From NCBI GenBank assembly GCA_014529385.2, contig CM043942.1, positions 105,455,141 through 105,519,140 of the forward strand: a stretch of 64,000 nt of DNA. The letters run 5' to 3'. A program made the position numbers and the translations under genes. Below the pieces are notes generated by a model. The model worked only from the letters and a program-made list of their open reading frames with translations, did no database searches and had not been told where the DNA came from. Numbering within the stretch: position 1 is the stretch's first letter; each line of letters begins with the position of its first letter. The stretch is from Adiantum capillus-veneris. Taxonomy: Eukaryota; Streptophyta; Polypodiopsida; Polypodiales; Pteridaceae. This document shows positions 21,120 to 32,992 of this stretch, piece by piece.

Positions 21120-24100
21120 TTGCTACAAATGATAGTTCTTTCACACTTGTTGACGCACTTTATGTACCTGGGATCAAGAAGAATCTTTTTTCTGTATCTG
21201 CACTTGCTAGACTTGGTCTTATAGTCAAATTTGTGGATGATGGATGTACAGTACATGGTCTGAGTTTTGATGATGAAATTGTTGCATTTGACATTTTATG
21301 CCGTGGGATATATAAGTTCACTTTGTATGACAAGTGTTGGAAGAATTTTTCAAATGCACTTGTGGATTTAAGGCTATTTTAGATGCAAAACTTTGGCATG
21401 CACGTTTTGGACATCTGAATTTTGCCAGTTTGTTGCATTTGCAGAAATATGATATGGTTACTTCTTTGCCGCCTCTTGAAGCACCTGTCAAACATGTTTG
21501 TGAAGGCTGTATTTTGGGTAGATGCAGCATTCGAAGTTTCCAAAGGATGGTTCAGTTAGGGCCACATGTAGGTTGCACCTTGTGCATAGTGATGTTTGTG
21601 GGCCCATGTAAACTCCATTCTTGGGTAATTACCTTTACTTCGTGACTTTCATTGATGATTACTCTAGGCATGCATGGGTGTTTCCGCTTAAAGCGAAGTC
21701 CGAAGTATTTTTGTGCTTCAAACATTTTTTGACTATGGATGAAAATGTCTTGAAATGTACTATGGGCACCCTCCATTCCAATCGAGGGGGGAGTATATGT
21801 CTCATGAATTTAATGCATTTCTGGCTGGTCGTGGGATAAAACACCAATGTATAGTGCCTTATACACCTCAACAATGGTGTTGCTGAGAGGAAAAGCATGT
21901 CTCTTATGGAAATGGCATGATGTATGGTCAAAAGTCAAGCTTTGTGGCATTCGTTTTGGCTTGAGGCCATCATGTGTGCCACTTATGTACTTAACAGGTG
22001 TCCTACAAAAGCTTTGTAGTCTATTACTCCATATGAAGCATCGCATGATAGAAAGCCTCCTATTGAGCACATGCTTGTTTTTGGCTGTTTGGCGTATGCT
22101 TTGGTGCCACAAAAACATCACAAAAAATTGGATGATAAGGTGGTCAAACCTATTTTTGTTGGCTATAGTGCTAAAAGCAAAGTTTATAAGTTGTATCATC
22201 CACAAACAAAGTGTATCTTGGTCTTACAAGATGTTGTGTTTGTGGAAGATTTTGTTTAGACCTTACTATCTTGTACTAGAGACATTAATGTCAACTCACA
22301 TGACATTTATGACACTTTGTTGCCTCTTTTTAGTGGTGGAAGTTCAAACGTAAATTCCAATCTGAAAATGTTACAGATCAGCCTATTACTAATGCAGATG
22401 TACGTTATGTACTTGATGAGGAAAGGGCTGAAAATGAGTAGGCTAGAGGTATGCCAAAATGATTGTGCATACTTTGCGTGACAGTAAATTGGATGCACCT
22501 TTGTCAAGTCGCACTCGTTCAGGTTCTCGCCATGCATCATATGCATCATATTGTTATGCTTTGGTTGTGTCTAGCTTACATGATGTTGAGGAACCTCTGT
22601 CTTTTGATGAAGCACCAAATTCAAAAAATTGGATGGCTACCATGCAATCAAAATATGATGCACTTATAGAAAATGCCACATGTTTATTTGATTTGCCTTC
22701 TGACAAAAAGGCCAATGGTACAAAGTGGGTTTACAAGTTGAAACACAAGACGTATGGTGAGATTGATCGCTATAAGGCTTGACTTGTTCCAAAGGGTTGT
22801 GCACAACAAAAAACCATAGATTATGAAGAGACTTTTGCTCCCACTTGTCGTATGATTACTGTGCATTTTCTATGTGCATAGGCAGCTCATTTTGGTTGGG
22901 ATGTACATCAATCAGACATTGTTATTGCTTTCTTGAATGGAGGAAGTTTATTTAACACAACCTGGAGGTTTTGTCAAGAAAAGACAAGAGGATAAGGTGT
23001 GCAAATGTAACATATTTGTATGGGTTGAAGCAATCTCCTCGTGCTTGGTATGAGAATGCTGGCACTCATTTGGTCAAACGAGGCTTTCGTAACAGTCCAA
23101 CAAAAAGCACATTGTATATAAAGTGTGAGGGTGATGTACTTCTGATTGTGGTTCTCTACGTGGATAATTTGCTGATTATTGGACCAAATGAGAGACATAT
23201 TGCTAAGTTTAAGGCTGATTTGAATGCTAATTTCAAGATGAAATATTTGGGGTTGTTGCATCATTACTTGGGTATACATCTTAAGTAGTGTGATGGTGGT
23301 ATTGCCTTGTGTCAGAAAAGTTACATAGAAACATTGCTATCTAAGTTTGGACTTGAGGATTGCAATCCTATTGCCACTCCCATAGAAACATGTTTGAAAT
23401 TGAGTCTTCATGATGCTGGTGATCCTACATTTAGCAAATTGCTCTTGGATGCCTCATTCATGTATCACGAGGCCGTATATTCAATTTGCAGTCTCATAGG
23501 TCAGCAAATTCATGCATAGCGCAGGGTCTAAGGATTTTCCGCTACTTGAGTGCCACTTTACATCTAGGCTTGTTTTATCCCAAGGGGGGATCATTGCCGC
23601 TAGACTTACATGCTTTTTTGGACTCAGATTGGGTTCGTTGTTTGGACACACGAGTGTCCACAAGTGGATTTTGTTTTTTGTTTCATGCTTGGCAGCTCAT
23701 GCATATCATGGTTGAGAAAGAAGCAACCTATTGTGGCCACTTCCAGTTGTGAGGTTGAGTACAGGGCAGTCTTCATAGCTATGGTTGAGTGTGTATGGCT
23801 CAGAAGCCTTATGGCTGATTTGGGTATTGAACAGGACACTGCCAACACTATCTACATTGATAGTCAAAGCACATTGGTAGTTGTGAGGAACCTAGTTTTT
23901 CATGCTCGCACAAAGAACATTGAGGTGCATTACCACTATGTCAGGGAGGGATCTCATAAGAAGAGATCAACTTGGCTTATGTGCCAACACATGACAACCT
24001 TGCAGATCTTTTCACAAAGGCATTGTCTCCTGAGAAGTTTGAAGCTTTTTGCAAAGCTTTGGGCTTACTCCCCTTTGTGGACTAGTCATGTCCTCAAGGC

Positions 24101-24150
24101 ATGTCACTTCCCTTCACTCTATGTGCCAGCTCTCGCTCACCGCATCACTC
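21120..24150 (+). pseudogene. Copia pol copy 1, continued: protease end, integrase, RT, RNase H
   Basis: Resumes the frame cut at 10818. GAG-pre-integrase and zinc region (LWHARFGHLNFASL, CEGCILGR), integrase core (FVTFIDDYSRHAWVFPLKAK, LHSNRGG, with Asn for the usual second Asp), RT start (GTKWVYKLKHK), RT core (LYGLKQSPRAWYE, YVDNLLIIGPN, where the polymerase YVDD is YVDN) and RNase H (YIDSQSTLVVVRN, ARTKNIEVHYHYVRE). Several frameshifts and stops. The loss of one catalytic Asp in both integrase and RT shows that this copy is dead. Confidence 0.88.
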
Positions 24151-24162
24151 CCACGGGGGATT

Positions 24163-24280
24163 TGTTACCACATACATGTGGTAGTGATGTGTGTGAACAC
24201 ATCACTCCCATGGGGGATTTGTTACCATAAGCATGTGGTAGTGATGTGTATGAACACACTTATGATCGCTGGGGAATTTT
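24163..24280 (+). repeat. Two truncated LTR starts fused to the copia leader
   Basis: TGTTACCACATACATG at 24163 runs for about 40 bases, then a second purine tract and TGTTACCATAAGCATG at 24220 run for about 60 bases before joining sequence that matches the gag leader at about 9396. Most of an LTR, the primer site and ~1.2 kb of leader are missing at this junction. Confidence 0.75.
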
Positions 24281-24474
24281 TTCGGCCTCCATTTCCACTA
24301 CAAGCAGTACTACGATGGCTATTTTGTCATTTTGTGATTTTTTTTTAATCAATGCCATTTTCAACATAACATGTCTCTTACAGTCTTCTACGATTTGTGC
24401 TATATAGCACGTGTTGTTCCCACTTTGTTTCTCCTATTTTCGAGCAGTTATCACATCAAGTGCATGCATTCGCC

Positions 24475-26750
24475 ATGGTCGACAACAACACAGATATGCT
24501 CAAGATGTTTCCTGCTGAGAACATATTGGATGTGCCCAGGCACAATTACCCTATGTGGACTTACATGATGCAACATGTTCTTTGTCAAATGTTGACTGGA
24601 ATATTGTGCAAGGCATTAATGTACGTCCTGGTTCTAAGGATGTAGGCGATGTTGAGGATGTTGCAGGTCTTGCTGCAAGGATTGCTACTGTTAGAGTTGT
24701 TTTGCCTATAGCTGAGCAAGCTGGTTGGGATGTAAAAGATGCGTAGGCTCATGCATTGATTGCGTTTTCTGTGAAGCGCACTATTCCTCCCCACATTTGT
24801 TTAGTGAAATCTACAAACCAGGCTTGGGATATTCTAGCTGGTCTTCATGCAAGTCACAATGAGGCTAAAATTGCATTGCTGCGTAAAGAGCTGGAATCAA
24901 AGATTATTCATGAGGAAGATGATATGGACACTCTCCTTGCTGGTGTCAAGTATATCAATGAGCAACTTATTTTTGCAGGTGAAGTCATTTCAGACAGCTC
25001 ACTTATGGAGACTATTCTTGATGCCTTGCCAGATCCTTACCAGACTTTTGCTAGTACTTGGAGACTTATGACCCAAGGAAATCCTGAAGTTGTCAAGTTT
25101 GATGCATTATGCACATTTCTGTTGCAAGAGTCACTTTCCAGAAAAAACAAGACTAGACAACGTGCAATTGAACAGACCTTTATTGCTACTCAAAGAAAAG
25201 GTGGTAACAGTAATGCAGCCACTTCTCATGGTTCTTCTGGGATTGGAAAATCACATGTTGTTAATGCTTTTGCTGGCAGCAATTCGTATGGTTATTTTGG
25301 TGATAAGGGAAAAAAGAAGATGCGTGCCATTATTGTAAAGCTAATGATCACTTGATCAAGCAGTGTCCTAAGTTGAAGGCCAAAGAGGCTAGTTCCACTA
25401 CTAATGCTCTTTCCACTACAAATGCAACTGTTGTTGATTCTTCTGTGAAAGGAGAATGTGATGCTAATGTTGATGCAGAATGGGCTTTTAGTGTAGAGTG
25501 CACTTATAATCCTGTTGTCCATGATGCATGCATGTTAGTTGCTGCAGATTCACATGTGTGGTATTTTGACAATGGTGCTAAAAAGCACATTACCTCACAT
25601 CATGATTTGTTCACCTCTCTTGAGTCTGTCGCTCATGGGTCTTTAGCTACTTGTGCCAACAATGCCTCTTTTCCGGTTCAGGGAGTTGGAAAGATTGTGC
25701 TTATTGCTACAAATGGTAGTTCTTTCACACTTGTTGATGCACTTTATGTACAATTGGATGACTGCCATGCAATCAAAATATGATGCACTTATAGAAAATG
25801 CCACATGGACTTTATGTGATTTGCCTCCTGGCAAAAAGGTCATTGGTACAAAGTGGGTTTACAAGTTGAAACGCAAGTCGGATGGTGAGATTGGTTGCAA
25901 TCAGGCTTGACTTGTTGCAAAGGGTTATGCATAGCAAAAAGGCATAGATTATGAATATACTTTTTCTCCCACTTGTCGTATGAATACTGTGTATTTTCTA
26001 TGTGCATTGACGTCTCATTTTGGTTGGGATGTACATCAATCAGACATTGTTACTGCTTTCTTGAATGGAGACATGTTTGAGGAAGTTTATGTAACGTAGC
26101 ATGGCGGTTTTGTCAAGAAAGTACAAGAGGATAAGGTGTGCAAATGTAACAAATCTTTGTATGGGTTGAAGCAATCTCCTCATGCTTGGTATGAGAAGGC
26201 TGCCACTCATTTGGTCAAACGAGGCTTTCGTAACAGTCCAGTAGAAATCACTTTGTATGTAAAGCGTGAGGGTGATGTACTTCTCGTTGTGGTTCTGTAT
26301 GTGGATGATTTTTTGATCACTGGACCAAATGAGAGACGTATTGCTAAATTTAAGGCTAATTTGAATGCTACTTTCAAGATGTATCATGGTTGAGCAAGAA
26401 TCAACCTATTGTGGCCACTTCCAGTTGTGAGGCTGAGTACAGGGCTATTCTCACAGCTACGATTGAGTGTGTATGGCTTAGATGCGTTATGGCTGATTTG
26501 GGTGTTGGATAGGACATTGCCAACACTATCTACACTAATAGTCAGAGCTCATTGGCAGTTGCGAGGAACCCAATTTCTCATGCTCGCACAAAGCACGTTG
26601 AGGTGCATTACCACTATGTCAGGGAGGGCTCTCAGCAGGAGAGGTCAGCTTGGCTTATGTGCCAACACAGAACAACCTTGCAGATCTTTTCACAAAGGCA
26701 TTGTCTTGTGAGAAGTTTGAAGTTTTCTGCAAAACTTTGGGCTTACTCCC
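24475..26750 (+). pseudogene. Internally deleted copia gag-pol copy 2
   Basis: Gag (YPMWTYMMQHVL, HEEDDMDTLLAGVKYINEQL, zinc knuckle with intact Cys in IKQCPKLKAKEA) and protease start (WYFDNGAKKHIT), then a jump near 25752 straight into RT (MQSKYDALIENATWTL, GTKWVYKLKRKSDGE), removing all of integrase. RT keeps YVDDFLITGPN. A second jump near 26379 goes from RT into the late RNase H region (VATSSCEAEYRAIL, VARNPISHARTKHVEVHYHY). Several stops. It is a non-autonomous deletion derivative of the same family. Confidence 0.85.
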
Positions 26751-26840
26751 CTTTGTGGACTGATCATGTCCTTGGGGCATGGCACTTCCCTTTATTCTAT
26801 GTTCCAGCTCTCGTTCACCACACCACTCCCACGGGGGATT

Positions 26841-27068
26841 TGTTACCATATACATGTGGTAGTGATGTGCGTGAACACAATTAGGACCACCGGGGCATTT
26901 TTTCCCTCACTAGGAGGTTTTTCCCCCTATGCATTGTATATACGCCCATCATTCTAGGGCTATCTATCTTTCCATTGAACTATAAGTAATATACTCTCTG
27001 TTGTGTACCTTGAGCTTCCTTCATCTTCTTCAAAGTGTGTGTGTTTTCTTGCAACCCTAATTCCAACA
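26841..27068 (+). repeat. LTR of the copia array, full length
   Basis: TGTTACCATATACATG to CTAATTCCAACA, 228 bp, preceded by the purine tract ACGGGGGATT. Confidence 0.88.
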
Positions 27069-27278
27069 AGTGATGTGTGTGAACACACTTAGGACCACTG
27101 GGGCACTTTTTCCCTCTCTAGGAGGTTTTTTCCCTCGTGCATTGTATATACGCCCATCACTCTAGGGCTAACTTATTTTTTCCATTGCACATTAAGTAAA
27201 ACACTCTCTATTGTGTGCCTTGAGATTCCTTCGTCTTCTCCAAGATGTGTGCGTTTTCCTCCAACCTTAATTCCAACA
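27069..27278 (+). repeat. Second, abutting LTR, 5'-truncated
   Basis: Starts at AGTGATGTGTGTGAACACAC without the first ~20 LTR bases and ends TTAATTCCAACA, directly followed by the CATAG duplication. Two LTRs head to tail without internal sequence suggest unequal recombination. Confidence 0.85.
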
Positions 27279-27283
27279 CATAG
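27279..27283 (+). other. Target-site duplication CATAG (right) of the copia array
   Basis: Partner of 7956-7960. Confidence 0.9.
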
Positions 27284-29071
27284 GAAACGAATAGTAGTCA
27301 TACAACAAGTGGGAGCAAAAGTCTCTTGGTAATCAATGCCTTTTTGCTGTGCATAACCTTTTTCAACAAGTCTAGCCTTGTAGCGATCAATCTCATTATA
27401 TGGCTTATGTTTCAACTTGTAAACGTATTTTGTACCAATGGCCTTTTTGCCAAGGGGAACATCACATAAAGTCCGTGTGTCATTTTCTATAAGTGCATTA
27501 TATTTTGATTGCATGGTAGCCATCCAATTTCCTAAACTATGCGCTTCATCAAAAGAAAGAGGTTCCTCCTCATCACATAAATTAGAAACAACCAAATAAT
27601 AACAATATGACCCATAAGATGCATGACAAGAACCTGAACGAGTACGACTAGACATAGGTGCATCCAATTTACTCTCATGCAAATTATGCACCAACCATTT
27701 TTCATACCGCTAGTCTCCTCATTCTCAGCCCTTTCCACATCAAGTACATCATGTATATTTGCATCAGTAATAGGCTGGATTGTAATATTTTCAGAAATCC
27801 CCTTAGGCTGTACATTTCCTCATTGGAAGCTACATTCAAGTTTCCACCATTAAAAAGAGGCAACAAAGTGTCATAAATGTCTTATGAGCTTACATTACTA
27901 TCTCTGGTACATGATAACAAAGGCTGAACAAAATCTTCCACAAACACAACATCTCGTGAAACCAAGACATGTTTCGTTTTTGTGACATGATAGCCACGAG
28001 CCAAAACGAGTGTGATAAAGCTTGAATTTTGACCATACATCGTGCCATCTCCATAAGCAACCTGCTTTTCTTTCAGCAACACCATTTTGCTGAAGTGTAT
28101 ATAACATTGTACATTGGTGTTTTATCCCAGGATTAGCCAAAACTGCATTAAACTCATGAGATGTATACTCCCCCCCTCGATCTGAATGGAGGGTGTCCAT
28201 AGTACATTTAGAGACATTTTTAGCCATAGTTAGTGCTTGAAGCACATGCACTTCAGACTTAGCTTTAATGGGATATGCCCATGTATGCCTAGAGTAATCA
28301 TCGGTGAAAGTCACAAAGTATAGGTAATTGCCTAAGGATGGATTTTGCATAGGCCCACAAACATCAATATGCACAAGTTGCAATCTTCATATAGCCCTTA
28401 TTGAATCATCCTTTGGAAACTTTGAACTTTGCATCTTACTCAAGATATAACCTTCACAAACATGCTTAGAAGGTGCCAAGAGGTGATAAAGAAGCAACCA
28501 TATCAGATTTCTACAAATGTAGCAAATTGAAAAAAATTAGATGCCCAAAAGTTGCATTCCAAATTTTTGAATCTAAAATAGCCTTTGAATCCACAACTGC
28601 ATTTGCAAAATTCTACCTACACTTTTCATACAAGTGAGCTTATATAGCCTTGGCACAGATTGTTAGATGCAACTATTTCATCACCAAAATCGAGATCATG
28701 AACTGTACATCTGTCATCCACAAATTAAACAACAAGACCAAGTCTAGCAAGAGAAAATAAAGACAAAAGGTTCTTTTTTATCCCTAGTACATGAAGTGCA
28801 TCAAAAAATGTGAAAGAGCTGCCTTTCACAAAACAATTATAGCACAATCTTTCCAACTTTCTTGATCAGATAAGAGGCATTGTTGGCACAAGTAACTATA
28901 TTCCCATGAGGGATAGACTTGAGAGAGGTAAACAACTCACGATGTGAAGTATTGTGCTTTGTAGCACTACTATCAAAGTACCACACATGTGAATCTGCAG
29001 CAATTGACATACATGCATCATGGATAAAAGGATCATAAGTACACTCTTCACTAAAGGCCCACTTTGTACCT
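27284..29071 (-). pseudogene. Copia pol fragment: protease, integrase, RT N-terminal part (minus-strand element)
   Basis: On the minus strand: protease (SHVWYFDSSATKHNTSH), integrase core with HIDVCGPM, FVTFTDDYSRHTWAYPIKAK, LHSDRGGEYTSHEFN and NGVAERK (all three acidic residues present), then RT (MQSKYNALIENDTRTL, GTKYVYKLKHKPYNEIDRYK, GIDYQETFAPTC), ending at the CATAG site. Upstream gag and LTR are absent. Frameshifts separate the blocks. Confidence 0.85.
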
Positions 29072-30139
29072 TGAAATTGCATAGTTTTCAGCACCGTGTT
29101 TGCACCTCAACAGTGACTCTCGACAATTATTCAACATCGTCATCGATGACACTCTTTACATGGGTGGATTTTCGACATCCGACCTCGACGCCAGCGTTCC
29201 CGTGGACGATTGTGCTTGCCACGTGCACGGGTGAGGTGCCTCTACCATAGAGGAGTGACACCTGGCACCGGTACCGAGTGCACCGATTGGACTTTACGGC
29301 ACATATCGACACCGACACGCAAGTTACAGAGGGCTTTTGAACCCGTTTACACACAAATTCTCCAGGTTTTCAGACACAACGCCTTTCATGCGATTTTTAT
29401 AGTCATTTCGATAGTAATTTTTCTACGGACAAATGCATTGACAGATGTATGTTTACTTTAGCACACCATAGTGCTTTTAAGCTCTTTTGAGAGTAGATAT
29501 CCCCGCACGGATCACTTTTATTGCATGCAATAGTTTTTGGCGCCTATTTGAGCGCAGAAACTCATGTACGTTGAGTTGCGGACACTCCCATTGTACTTTG
29601 TGTGGAGTCATTTTTTGAATATTTTGGCAATTTTCTCAGTCGTTTTTGAGACTCGAACCAAAAGAGCCCTTTCTGAGACTGTGGCTAGTCCTTTTGTATT
29701 TGCATTAGCCTTTGGAGAGTCAATAGCATGATGTTTTCTTTGAGATGGGGTATTCTTAAATGTTGAGATACCTTTGGTACTACAGGTAGCTGGAGTTCTC
29801 CTCTTACGGTACCCTGGCCATAGGATATGTATCTGGGATGTTTTTTTGTGCTTTTGACTCCGAGTTGGCTGTCACACAATAGTGGTTTGAGCAGTTTATG
29901 CCCAATGGTTCTTTTGAGCAGTTTATGCCTTTTTGAGTTGAGTTTTGACTCCTCATACAAAGGAGACTCTGCTGGATTTTTCCCACGAGTCTATTTTATG
30001 CGTTCCTGGAATTTCTAGTTGTTCTTACACAGTTATTTTACTACTTTTGGTTTGAGTTTTTGCTCCTATTCTAAGAAAAACTCTACCAAAATTATCCCAA
30101 GAAATTCGCCATAAAGATTTTGGCTACATTCTCTTAATC
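29072..30139 (+). other. Non-coding stretch upstream of the second copia family
   Basis: About 1.1 kb with no recognised domain. Its position suggests the leader of the copia element starting at 30140. No LTR or primer site could be identified. Confidence 0.4.
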
Positions 30140-31949
30140 ATGGCTACGAGTAGTGCTTCCGAAAGAGAAGAGCACTACATCAAAAAGTTTGATGGTTCAA
30201 ACTTTATCATTTGGTGGCAGTGTATGCAAGATGTTTTGATCAACAAAGGCTTGATAGCACCCTTGTGTGCAAAAAGAGAGAATGCATATTAATGATGTGG
30301 GATGACTTGAATGAGAATGCTATGGTGACCATTTTCCTACACCTTGGTGAATCCATTTACTTTACCATATTGGATAAGAGCAATGCCAAAGATTTGTGGG
30401 ATGCTCTATGTCAGACTTGGAATGGCAACACTCGAACAAGGTTTTCTTGATGAAGAAATTGATGCACATGAACATGAAAGAAGGCACTAATGCTAGTTCT
30501 CACTTGAACGAGTTCAACAACGTGTATTCACAGCTTACTTCAGGTCTCAATTTTGATGATGAAAATGAAGGCCATTTTCTTGCTATGTTCGCTACCATCG
30601 TCATGGGCTACCTTCAACATAGCCATAGGCAATTTTGCACCCAATGGCAAGCTAGTTTTTAGCGATGTTACTGGTGCGTTTTTCACTGAGGAGAGATTCG
30701 ACATCGATCTCTTGATGCGAGTGGACATGGTGATATGTATGTGGCTAGTGGCAATCGTGACAAGCAAAGGAAACATGGTCGTAGCCACGGTCATTCATAG
30801 GATCATAGGTAAGGTCGTAGCAAGAGTCACAACAAAGACATGAGAAATATTGTGTGCTACTACTGCCATAAAAAGGGACACTTGAAGAAAGCTTGCCACA
30901 CAATGTAGCGTGATAAGGGCAAAGAGAAAGCAAAGTCTGACAAACCTAAAATCAACGTGAAAATTGAAGAAATCAATGTGGTTGAGTATCCAGCCACCAT
31001 TGATGCAGTTTTTGACATTCCCAATGATTTGTTGATTTCACATCGTATTTGAGTCTTGATGCATTGTTAGCTCTTGACGAGTGTTATGCACATAATTGGA
31101 TTGTGGACTCATGTGCTAGCTTTCATGTGACTCCTCACCTGGGGGGTTCACTATGTGTAAATTACCATATCACGTGCGTTCAAGACATGTTTGTAAAACC
31201 CCTTATTTGTGAATTGTTTAAGGTACAAAATGCACCCTTTTCTTTTATAATCTGTAAGTTTTTTGTTCAAATTTGAAAAAATATATATCCTTATGTATAT
31301 ATATTTATGTAAGTTTCAAGAACTTTACATACCCTTCTGTTGAACTCATGTGATAGGTTACATTTTTCTTAAGTGACCTCCTTGAGCTCCTCACAAAAAG
31401 TGGTTTTCTACATAGACTGCCACACATGGCACGGTGAAGCTAGGCAATTCTTATGAGCTTGATATATGCGGTGTGGGCAGCATCATGTTTTCTATATGTA
31501 ATGGCACTGAGTTTATGCTGCATAATGTCAGACATGTACCCAAATTGACAAAGAGTTTGGTGTCAGTTGTGGACAACTGGATGATTTGGGTTACAGTACC
31601 ATATTTGCTCAAGGTTCTTGGATTATCAAGAAGGAAAATTTGGTCATGCTTAAAGGCCAAAAGTCTGCCTCATTGTACTCACTTTATGTCTCTTCTGTGA
31701 AAGAGAATTCTATTGCTGTATACAGAGTTGTGGCATAGTCGGCGAGGATATATGAGTCAAAAGGGAATGAAAGCCTTGCAGCGTTCTGGTTATATCCTTG
31801 TGTTAGATTACTCTAACTTCTCTTTCGGTGAGCATTATATCTATGGCAAACATACTAGGTCGACATCAACGCCTTTGGATAAGGAGTTAGGGAGTCCTCT
31901 AGATCTTGTTCATAGAGACTTGTGCGGACCTATGTATACTAGGTCTTGA
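30140..31949 (+). pseudogene. Truncated Ty1/copia gag-pol of a different family
   Basis: ATG at 30140. Gag blocks HYIKKFDGSNFIIWWQCMQD, AKDLWDALCQTW and LMHMNMKEGTNASSHLNEFN, zinc knuckle CYYCHKKGHLKKAC, and protease start NWIVDSCASFHVTPH (DSCAS for DSGAS). From about 31140 to 31420 an unrelated AT-rich segment interrupts protease, which resumes as GTVKLGNSYELDICGVGS. Then GAG-pre-integrase (LWHSRRGYMSQKGMKALQRS) and the start of integrase (LDLVHRDLCGPM), where it stops. RT and RNase H are absent. Many frameshifts. Confidence 0.8.
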
Positions 31950-32550
31950 AAATGTGCAAATACCACTACCTACAAATTTGGGTGACAACTTCCTTTGTAC
32001 TAGGTCTTGATTCTAGAAGGTAGACTTTGATAGCCACAAGAGCAACTTTTTATAGTAATTGGTGTTCAACAGTCAAATATAAAATGGATACTTAACCAAG
32101 CAAGTTGATAAATGTTTGGTTTATACAATTTCTATATGACCTTACTTTAGTATGTAGTGATGAGACTAAAGTTGTATGGTATTACACAAGAAAACATTTC
32201 AAAGAACAACTTGAACACGGAGTATCTAGATGCTTTTTTATACTTATATTATGAGATGCCAGTCTGCCAGTCATAATGCTAGTGATTCATGTTAAATCAA
32301 AATATAGGTGCACTCATGTTGCTTCAGTTTTGCATATGATTGTTCATTTCAATAGACACTTACACAAAGCTACAATCTTTAGGTGCATGGAAATAATGTC
32401 AAAATAGAACACGGTTTAAGATTTTTCCAAGCTGGCGTGAAGCTTTTTTATATTAGATAAGCATAAGGATAAGCAAGCGAAAACAATTACTTTGAGTTGG
32501 GTGCATGTTCACGCTACCGCATGCTAAAATCATTTAGGCTACAACGTTCG

Positions 32551-32553
<3 letters not shown>
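31950..32553. other. Unassigned AT-rich stretch
   Basis: No frame, repeat or domain recognised. Confidence 0.5.

Positions 32554-32554
<1 letters not shown>

Positions 32555-32628
<74 letters not shown>
32555..32628. repeat. (CT)n microsatellite
   Basis: About 74 uninterrupted bases of CT. Confidence 0.98.
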
Positions 32629-32632
<4 letters not shown>

Positions 32633-32992
32633 TACCATGCGCGATCACATGTACATATGTAAAACCAAATAGATTAAAACAAAGATAGAGAGTGGAGACT
32701 AATAAATGACCCAAATAACTTTATTTATTTGATGACTTTGAGTTACAATATAACAACTAAACATTGCTGTGTACACAATTATCTTGGTCCCCTCATCACA
32801 TTTTAGGCCACATCTCCTCCAAGACCATGTGTCGCCTTTGTTGTGTGCTCAACTTCCCCACCATGCGCTGTAGAAACTACAATCAAATTTTGGTTAGGGA
32901 CAATGCTCTTAGCAAAAACTACATTAATATAGAAAGTTTACTAAGAAGTCGTAGAAGACAGTATTTGAAACCAATCACCTATTACATGAAGC

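Larger units (their letters stand above)
7961..27278 (+). mobile_element. Tandem Ty1/copia array, plus strand
   Basis: Order: LTR 7961-8192, leader, gag-pol copy 1 (9593-24150, interrupted by a gypsy element), two stubs of LTR 5' ends fused to leader (24163-24280), internally deleted gag-pol copy 2 (24475-26750), LTR 26841-27068 and a directly abutting 5'-truncated LTR 27069-27278. The outermost ends are flanked by the 5-bp duplication CATAG. LTRs start TGTTACC and end CCAACA. All reading frames contain stops and frameshifts. The layout implies one insertion followed by unequal or illegitimate recombination, or a second insertion within an LTR. Confidence 0.85.
6721..29071 (-). mobile_element. 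Old minus-strand Ty1/copia element, split by a later copia array
   Basis: Read on the minus strand, protease, integrase and the N-terminal part of RT lie at 29071-27284, and the rest of RT, RNase H and the 3' LTR lie at 7955-6721. The two halves abut exactly at the CATAG target duplication (7956-7960 and 27279-27283) of the inserted plus-strand array. The 5' LTR, gag and part of protease are missing on the right side (before about 29071), so the element was truncated or deleted there. Many stops and frameshifts make it inactive. Its sequence family is the same as the inserted array. Confidence 0.85.
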
